A stretch of 64,000 nt of DNA from CAZCTO01 sp964501725. GTDB lineage: Bacteria; Bacillota; Clostridia; Saccharofermentanales; Saccharofermentanaceae. Shown in pieces: positions 59,056 through 64,000 of the stretch. The position numbers and the translations under genes were made by a program. Below the pieces are notes generated by a model, which saw nothing but the letters and a program-made list of their open reading frames with translations, ran no database searches and was not told the DNA's origin. The DNA is taken from contig CAZCTO010000003.1 in NCBI GenBank assembly GCA_964501725.1, forward strand, positions 62,001 to 126,000. The letters are read 5' to 3'. Numbering within the stretch: the stretch's first letter is position 1; each line of letters begins with the position of its first letter.

Positions 59056-60418
59056 AATATTGAAAGATTTACTGCCGGCCTATGCGGCGGGCGAGTGCTC
59101 GGATGAAACTCGAGAAGCCGTTGACGAGCATGTCATGTCTTGTGAAACCTGCTGGAAAAGCCGGGAGGCGATGACAGAGCCTGAGGTTTCCGAAGAAAGT
59201 ACGATGGACCCTGCGCGACAAGAGGAAATCGGCAAGGAGATGACGTTCAGGAAGGGCATTCGAAAAATCAGGCGAAGATGGTTGATCTCCATCCTATGCA
59301 TACTCCTGATTATTCCGCTCAGCGGGCTGTGTTACCTGGGCTACAACGAAACCCGCGGCGAAGGTTACGCTTTTTCGAATATGAAAGGCCTTCGTAATGT
59401 CAATGACTACATGAAAAATCTGCAGCGGGGCGATTATGAGGCGATGCTTAACTATTGCGATTATGAGCGGATGTACGCAGAAATCACCAATGAGCCCATG
59501 GGAGATTTGATTTATTCGCCACAATATCTGCTCGTCGAGATCGGCGGAGAAGGATACTATGTTGACCTTTATAGCGACCGGAGTCTTTTTGAACCGTATA
59601 GCGAAGCCGGCAGTGACGCTGATTTTTGGGCGCAGGCAATGATCCGAAATGCCGGGAGCCGGCAGGAGAACCTGATTCCCGGAGAGGTTTTTGCTGATGC
59701 TGCAGAAAGGGCCGGTAATTCACTGGGGGAAGAGATTACTGCCATCGATTTTTTTAGTGAAACACCGGATAGTCCGTACACTTATGTTTTATATTACGCG
59801 CCGGACGGCAGCGGCTATTATCGCCCGACAAAGAACGGCCGTCTGACGGAAATAAATTGGCTTGGCTTAGCCTATATTCCGGAAGTGATTTTCAAAATGT
59901 ATGTGGCTGACTATAATCAGAAAATTGAAGCGGAAAATGAAGTGATCAAATCATATCGATTGCTGGGGCTTGATCAGTACACCGGGATGGTTAAAGAAGA
60001 CTATATCAAGGATATGAAGGCGTTTTTTAACAAGGGCGGGAAGGTAGATTCCTATACGGTCGGCACTCCGTACCGGAGAAGTGATGACTGGAGCCCGACC
60101 GATCCTTATGAGAAAAGTGATAAAGAGTATTGGTTTGTGGATGTTGAAGTTCAAATGTCAACCAAAGATAAAGAGATCTTTAATCACATCATCACATTTA
60201 AAATGGACGGCGACAAGCTGGAGACAGATGGGTCTTTCGTGAGTTTCATTGTGGATGGGGTCAGTGGAGAAACCACAGTATTTGTGTATTCACCCTATCC
60301 GAACCCTTACGTGCTGGAAGAGGATGCCTCCTCCTTTATTTTCGATGGAGGCGTGACGATTATTATGGCGGACGGAGCGGAACATACCGGCGGAGATATC
60401 ATCTTCGAGGGGAAATGA
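59042..60418 (+). CDS. Zinc-finger anti-sigma factor with large extracytoplasmic domain
   Basis: A 458-residue membrane protein. The N-terminal zf-HC2 domain has Cys4, His30, Cys34 and Cys37 (HVMSCETC, the Hx3CxxC zinc anti-sigma motif). One membrane helix lies at about 78-98 (WLISILCILLIIPLSGLCYL). The remaining 350 residues are outside the membrane, with many Tyr and acidic residues, and no known domain; this is larger than in most ZAS proteins and may sense a signal. Start at 59042 has GGAGG six bases upstream. Predicted to hold the preceding sigma factor inactive. Confidence 0.88.
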   Translation: MIPCEILKDLLPAYAAGECSDETREAVDEHVMSCETCWKSREAMTEPEVSEESTMDPARQEEIGKEMTFRKGIRKIRRRWLISILCILLIIPLSGLCYLGYNETRGEGYAFSNMKGLRNVNDYMKNLQRGDYEAMLNYCDYERMYAEITNEPMGDLIYSPQYLLVEIGGEGYYVDLYSDRSLFEPYSEAGSDADFWAQAMIRNAGSRQENLIPGEVFADAAERAGNSLGEEITAIDFFSETPDSPYTYVLYYAPDGSGYYRPTKNGRLTEINWLGLAYIPEVIFKMYVADYNQKIEAENEVIKSYRLLGLDQYTGMVKEDYIKDMKAFFNKGGKVDSYTVGTPYRRSDDWSPTDPYEKSDKEYWFVDVEVQMSTKDKEIFNHIITFKMDGDKLETDGSFVSFIVDGVSGETTVFVYSPYPNPYVLEEDASSFIFDGGVTIIMADGAEHTGGDIIFEGK

Positions 60419-60458
60419 CAGAAAGGGCGAACTTTAGAGGGTGCGTCTTAGGGATTTC

Positions 60459-61115
60459 TTATCCCTCGCGTTTATATACAAGATACGAGTAAATCACAAT
60501 CGGTACAAGCATAAGGATACTGCTTACTAACGAAACCCATATCCCTATTTCACCGCTAAAGACAAACAAGCACAATAACCCTGATGCTATTCCTGTTATA
60601 ACGGCTATTTTCCCACCCATTCTATGCGTCTTGTACCAATTGTTCTCACTGGCTAACGTCCATGGCGTTCTAATACCAACCAAGCCGTTTTGCTTAAGTT
60701 TCGGGAGTATATTTCCAATCACTATCCAACCTATACTTAGCGCAATAGCAACAATTTTTTGATAGTTAAAATCGTTTGTGCTCCCGACACCCTTGTAAGT
60801 TAAAACCAAAAATAAAAACGTCAGCACCGTAAAGGTCAAAGTCATCACCAAATTAATCCAAAATATTGCTTGTGCGTTATGTGGACCTTTTTCTTTGTTT
60901 TTCATCAGATGCTTTTCCAATAACAGCCAGATAAAAGACATACCGATGGTTATTACAGGCATAATCAATAGTTCATATTTACTGCCGAAGCGTGTAACAT
61001 TACCGTCAAATCCGTAATGAGCGGGAATTTTGTCCGGCAGTATCGGCAAAACTATCAGCGTAATTGTTATAGGTACAAATGCTAATATCCAAGTAATTAA
61101 ACGCTTGGCTGGCAT
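60459..61115 (-). CDS. sdpI: SdpI-family immunity-like membrane protein
   Basis: A 218-residue membrane protein with six helices. The N-terminal part has the DUF1648 pattern LPDKIPAHYGFDGNVTRFGS; the C-terminal part has NGLVGIRTPWTLASENNWYK, THRMGG, typical of SdpI. ATG at 61115 has AAGGAGG at good distance. In Bacillus subtilis SdpI gives immunity to the SDP peptide toxin and controls the repressor SdpR by capturing it at the membrane. Here it follows the sdpR gene, but no sdpABC toxin genes are in view. Confidence 0.93.
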   Translation of the reverse strand: MPAKRLITWILAFVPITITLIVLPILPDKIPAHYGFDGNVTRFGSKYELLIMPVITIGMSFIWLLLEKHLMKNKEKGPHNAQAIFWINLVMTLTFTVLTFLFLVLTYKGVGSTNDFNYQKIVAIALSIGWIVIGNILPKLKQNGLVGIRTPWTLASENNWYKTHRMGGKIAVITGIASGLLCLFVFSGEIGIWVSLVSSILMLVPIVIYSYLVYKREG

Positions 61116-61144
61116 TACAAGCCCTCCTTGGAAAATTGCTTTAT

Positions 61145-61390
61145 TCAAAGGATTAAATCATCAAATACAGTAGTGTTCAACTCATAGTAGATAAAGTTCT
61201 TGATTTTTGATTCGTATATCAAACCGGCATGTTTTAACAGGCTCAGATGGTATGAAACGGTAGCATTGGTTATGTCGAATTTTGACGCAATATCACCCGC
61301 TGACATTCTGCCGTTTTTCAACATCGTCAATATCTCTTGCCGAACAGGGTCAGAGAGCGCTTTGAATTTATTTCTTGAATCCAATGACAA
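61145..61390 (-). CDS. sdpR: ArsR-family repressor (SdpR-like), TTG start
   Basis: An 81-residue winged-helix repressor: FKALSDPVRQEILTMLKNGR, MSAGDIASKFDITNATVSYH, LSLLKHAGLIYESKIKNFIY. No metal-binding Cys/His pattern is seen, consistent with SdpR rather than ArsR. No ATG is available; the start is a TTG at 61390 with GAGG seven bases upstream, and the resulting length is normal. Followed by sdpI with a 29-base gap. Two 23-base direct repeats lie upstream and are the likely operator. Confidence 0.92.
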   Translation of the reverse strand: MSLDSRNKFKALSDPVRQEILTMLKNGRMSAGDIASKFDITNATVSYHLSLLKHAGLIYESKIKNFIYYELNTTVFDDLIL

Positions 61391-61402
61391 TCACTGCCTC
61401 AC

Positions 61403-61481
61403 TATTTTGATATACGTCTAAATAGAGCGTGTAACCAAAAGACAGAATCGTCAAGAGGTATTTTGAAAAACATCTAAATAG
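61403..61481 (-). promoter_or_regulatory. Two 23-bp direct repeats, likely SdpR operators
   Basis: TATTTTGATATACGTCTAAA plus TAG (61403-61425) and TATTTTGAAAAACATCTAAA plus TAG (61459-61481) match at 19 of 23 bases and are 56 bases apart. They lie just before the sdpR start. Spacing of about five helical turns suits an autorepressor. Confidence 0.75.
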
Positions 61482-61604
61482 TTGACGAAGAAAAACTACC
61501 GTGAACACAAGGTGCCCCGGGAAGTCGTACAGAATTCATAAGAACATATTTGCAGACGCAAAAAGGACGAACAAGGGAGTGCGAAAGTGTAAGCTTTACG
61601 CATT

Positions 61605-61658
61605 TTGTCAACACACAATAATTGAGTATTGACAATAGTGTGCGCCGTACAGTATATT
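61605..61658 (+). promoter_or_regulatory. Promoter and inverted repeat of the PadR operon
   Basis: TTGACA (61629-61634) and TATATT (61653-61658) are 18 bases apart. TTGTCAA (61605-61611) and TTGACAA (61629-61635) form an inverted repeat that covers the -35 box, and CACAC and GTGTG just inside and outside extend it in part. It may be the PadR binding site. Confidence 0.6.
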
Positions 61659-61678
61659 AAGGTCAAGAGGTGATGAAA

Positions 61679-62023
61679 TTGGGCGGAGACAAAGAATTAC
61701 TGGAGAGTCTGCAACTGGAACTTCGCAGGGGAACGCTGATCTTGAGTGTTCTCAGTCAGATGAAAGATCCGAAGTACGGTTATGCGCTGGTTCAAAGCCT
61801 TTTGGATAAAGGTATTTCTATCGACCCGAATACGCTCTACCCTCTTCTTCGCAGACTGGAGAGCCAGGGGCTTTTGGAGAGCGAGTGGGAAACCGGCGGG
61901 TCTAAGCCAAGAAAATACTATAAGAGAACGGATTATGGCGCGAGAATCTATTCGGAACTTCTGGACGAGTGGAAGCGCATGAACCGGTCAATAGAAAAGC
62001 TGACGGGGGGAGAAGGGCAATGA
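61679..62023 (+). CDS. PadR-family transcriptional regulator
   Basis: A 114-residue regulator of the short PadR type. The winged helix reads LRRGTLILSVLSQMKDPKYG, YALVQSLLDKGISIDPNTLY, PLLRRLESQGLLESEWE. The start is probably TTG at 61679, which has GAGGTGAT at correct distance; ATG at 61673 and GTG at 61670 overlap the ribosome binding site. It overlaps the next gene by ATGA, a common pairing of PadR with HAAS-domain membrane proteins. Confidence 0.9.
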   Translation: MGGDKELLESLQLELRRGTLILSVLSQMKDPKYGYALVQSLLDKGISIDPNTLYPLLRRLESQGLLESEWETGGSKPRKYYKRTDYGARIYSELLDEWKRMNRSIEKLTGGEGQ

Positions 62024-63117
62024 ACGATAAGGAATTAACGGACCGCTATATTTATCAGGTGGTTCGCCGTCTGCCGAAAGAGCAGCGGGATGAGGTCAGT
62101 TTGGAACTTCAGGAACTGATCAGCGATATGTCGGAAGAAGAGGGCTCTGTCGAGGCTACGCTTATCAAATTGGGAGATCCGGTTAAATTTGCCCAAAAAT
62201 ATATGGACGACTCACGGCATTTGATCGGGCCGGCCTATTTTGACACATATGTCATGGTTCTCAAAATTGCGTTGCTGTGCGCCGTGATCTCGATCTTTAT
62301 TGTATCGCTCGTGGAGGGGATGATCAGCCGCGAGATTTGGAGCGGCGGGGCGGATGCCGGGGCGGTGACTACAGCAATCATAAAGATCCGAATCTCCGAC
62401 GCTGTTGCCAATACGATTAATACGGCGATCGGTGTGTTTGGCGTGGTTACGCTGATCTTTGCAATCATGGAACGCAATACGGTGGATATTGACGGTAAAA
62501 AAGAAAAAACATGGAACGTGAACGATTTGGGAAAAGTCGAACCCGCGAAAAAAGCAGCATGGAGTCCGCGGACCCTATCGCCGGTACCGCACAGTAAGGC
62601 CGTGATCAAGCGAAGCGAGAGCATTATCAGCATTGTTTTTACCGTGATTTTAGGCGTGCTCGTGATTTTTGCGCCTCACTTCTTTGGAGTGATTTTCGTG
62701 GACGGAGACGTTGCTGAGACAATTCCGATAGTTAATCTCGACAAATGGAACATCATACTTCCGTTTTTCCTGGCCAGCCTTATCTTCGGGCTTGCCGATG
62801 ATATTCTGAGGCTGGTTGTCGGTCGCTATAACCTGAGGGTGATGTTCGGAAGCATCATCGCGGGTGGCTTCCAGATCGTACTCAGTGTGATTATTTTGAA
62901 AGTACTGCCGTTTTGGAATCCGGACTTCGGCAATGAACTGGAAAAAGTAATTCAAAATCAACATTTACCGACCGAGTTTTTCAAATACTTTAATGCGACG
63001 CTGGCTTCGAATATCTTTCTTGCTTTTCTGATTGTGATCACTGCGCTCGAGATCATTACAACGATTTATAAAACGCTTCGCTACGGATTGAAAGGGGAAC
63101 CCCATATCATTACCTGA
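62020..63117 (+). CDS. HAAS-domain membrane protein partnered with PadR
   Basis: A 365-residue protein. The N-terminal 60 residues form the HAAS signalling domain (LTDRYIYQVVRRLPKEQRDE, LIKLGDPVKFAQKYMDD). Seven or so membrane segments follow (from about residue 80), with a hydrophilic cytoplasmic loop near 155-190. ATG at 62020 overlaps the PadR stop. HAAS domains are usually encoded beside PadR genes and are thought to pass signals to them; direct function is unknown. Confidence 0.82.
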   Translation: MNDKELTDRYIYQVVRRLPKEQRDEVSLELQELISDMSEEEGSVEATLIKLGDPVKFAQKYMDDSRHLIGPAYFDTYVMVLKIALLCAVISIFIVSLVEGMISREIWSGGADAGAVTTAIIKIRISDAVANTINTAIGVFGVVTLIFAIMERNTVDIDGKKEKTWNVNDLGKVEPAKKAAWSPRTLSPVPHSKAVIKRSESIISIVFTVILGVLVIFAPHFFGVIFVDGDVAETIPIVNLDKWNIILPFFLASLIFGLADDILRLVVGRYNLRVMFGSIIAGGFQIVLSVIILKVLPFWNPDFGNELEKVIQNQHLPTEFFKYFNATLASNIFLAFLIVITALEIITTIYKTLRYGLKGEPHIIT

Positions 63118-63208
63118 ACCATTCGGATACCGCTGATCCGATTCATTTCCAAGGTACATTGGGTATCGGCATCAGGGCACCTGCCGCCTGAAAACCGGCA
63201 AGATCAAT

Positions 63209-63238
63209 TTGATTTCATCCGCCATACTCATTTATAAT
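63209..63238 (+). promoter_or_regulatory. Promoter of the right-edge membrane protein gene
   Basis: TTGATT (63209-63214) and a perfect TATAAT (63233-63238) are 18 bases apart, about 75 bases before the GTG start at 63315. The palindrome GCACGC-T-GCGTGC (63241-63253) lies directly after it. Confidence 0.55.
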
Positions 63239-63314
63239 AAGCACGCTGCGTGCAGACGGCTCGTGCGCCCGTTCAATAAATCAATGAGATTGCTTTTCGT
63301 GATGGAGTGGCGGA

Positions 63315-64000
63315 GTGAGAGAAAGAATCGGGAACCTTCGGACAAAGACACAGTCGCTGTTGATAACTGCATTACTGGATTTTCTAACCGTAATGTTTAG
63401 TATGGCAAGTGTTTTTCTTGCTTTCGGGAAACATCACAGCTTTTCGAACCTTCCTTTTGTGATGGACGTGCCGCTCCTGAAATACGGTATGATATTTGCA
63501 GCTCTTCTGCTGCTTCTTTTACTGATACACCTGAAACGCGGAAATATTCCGGTCTTTCGAATACTGCCCGGCTTGACCGTCAGCATTTATCTGATTCTGA
63601 CGTTATTTCAAAAACCGCAAGTCTCGTATTGCATCGGGTTAGCAATGCTTGTTTCATTACTGATTTATCTTTTTCTTCCCGCTTACAGAAGGCTTTGGGA
63701 AAAGCGGACAAAGATAACCGGCATCTTGATCAGACTTCAAATCGGACTTCTCGCGATAATATTCATCGCCGCTGTGTTCGGGATCATCATGCGCCCGGCG
63801 TTAATAAGTACCGACGGGGAATACAAAGATTTATTTTATGTAATGACCGCAGTTCTATTAATGCTTTTTTTAGCAGTATGCATTTGCGCGATCTCAAATT
63901 GCTCGGGTAAGTGTCGTGAATTATCGAAAAAAAGGACCAATGGAATCATCGCTTTTCTTTTATTCGTGAATTTGTTCTTTCTGGGCGGCCTGATGCTCGC
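63315..64000 (+). CDS. Multi-pass membrane protein (partial, runs off window)
   Basis: An open frame from a GTG at 63315 with GGAG seven bases upstream; an in-frame stop at 63300-63302 rules out a longer start. The 228 visible residues hold about six hydrophobic segments (LLITALLDFLTVMFSMASVF, YGMIFAALLLLLLLIHL, LTVSIYLILTLF, YCIGLAMLVSLLIYLFL, LQIGLLAIIFIAAVFGIIM, LFYVMTAVLLMLFLAVCICA). No stop before the edge. Family not recognised; could be the N-terminal part of a large polytopic enzyme or transporter. Confidence 0.7.
   Translation, partial: MRERIGNLRTKTQSLLITALLDFLTVMFSMASVFLAFGKHHSFSNLPFVMDVPLLKYGMIFAALLLLLLLIHLKRGNIPVFRILPGLTVSIYLILTLFQKPQVSYCIGLAMLVSLLIYLFLPAYRRLWEKRTKITGILIRLQIGLLAIIFIAAVFGIIMRPALISTDGEYKDLFYVMTAVLLMLFLAVCICAISNCSGKCRELSKKRTNGIIAFLLFVNLFFLGGLML

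Noticed and set aside
63241..63253. Terminator at GCACGC-T-GCGTGC
   Set aside because: No T-run follows and it lies just after a promoter -10 box; more likely a chance palindrome or operator.

Overview
The window looks like a chromosomal segment of an anaerobic Gram-positive bacterium of the Clostridia, with mid GC content. The signs are a SigI/RsgI pair, DUF5320/DUF134/NifX/MinD-type genes of the orange-protein kind, a sodium-type V-ATPase in the Enterococcus hirae gene order, a biotin-dependent sodium-pump decarboxylase, an LTA-synthase-like sulfatase, strong GGAGG ribosome binding sites and many ATGA stop/start overlaps. I see no phage, transposase, rRNA, tRNA or CRISPR array.

Layout. 1-2.6 kb (minus): metal ABC transporter (permease cut by the window edge, ATPase, binding lipoprotein) behind a DtxR/MntR-like regulator, with a promoter/operator between them. 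2.6-5.1 kb: phosphodiesterase-type enzyme, deoC and cdd (nucleoside salvage). 5.1-11 kb (minus): MoxR ATPase, DUF58 and transglutaminase operon ending in an MFS permease. 11-18.7 kb: LTA-synthase-like sulfatase, DEAD-box helicase, small zinc-ribbon protein flanked by a short direct repeat, TPR membrane protein, HExxH membrane protease, cardiolipin synthase. 18.8-25 kb: YhaO/YhaN-like nuclease pair with DUF881 and a Pro-rich membrane protein, then HlyIII. 25.2-27.4 kb: zinc-ribbon protein and sigI-rsgI. 27.5-32.4 kb: orange-protein-like operon ending in an Mrp-NifX fusion. 32.7-46.4 kb: a sodium block made of decarboxylase subunits, a PII-like protein with a CPA2 antiporter, and the nine-gene V-ATPase operon. 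46.4-47.0 kb: a decayed copy of the 3' end of the V-ATPase D gene, then four 74-bp tandem units each with a dyad. 47-64 kb: accessory genes, including two TetR regulators with well-formed divergent promoters and palindromic operators, an ABC-2 exporter, a frameshifted DUF4256 gene, a surface Ig-like protein, peptidase E, a GT-C enzyme, an ECF sigma/anti-sigma pair, sdpR-sdpI, PadR/HAAS and an edge-truncated membrane gene.

How the parts fit. The decarboxylase could export sodium using decarboxylation energy. The V-ATPase c-subunit keeps all five sodium-ligand positions known from E. hirae NtpK, and the antiporter carries an Asp-Asp pair. Together these suggest a clustered sodium circuit. The Mrp/MinD/NifX operon is probably an Fe-S or metal-cluster assembly module, with DUF134 as the likely regulator acting at a 15-bp direct repeat spaced by 32 bp. 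Envelope functions recur throughout (LTA synthase, Cls, TgpA-like protein, SigI/RsgI, ECF sigma, exporters). Functions are assigned by reading motifs and context only; no database search was possible.
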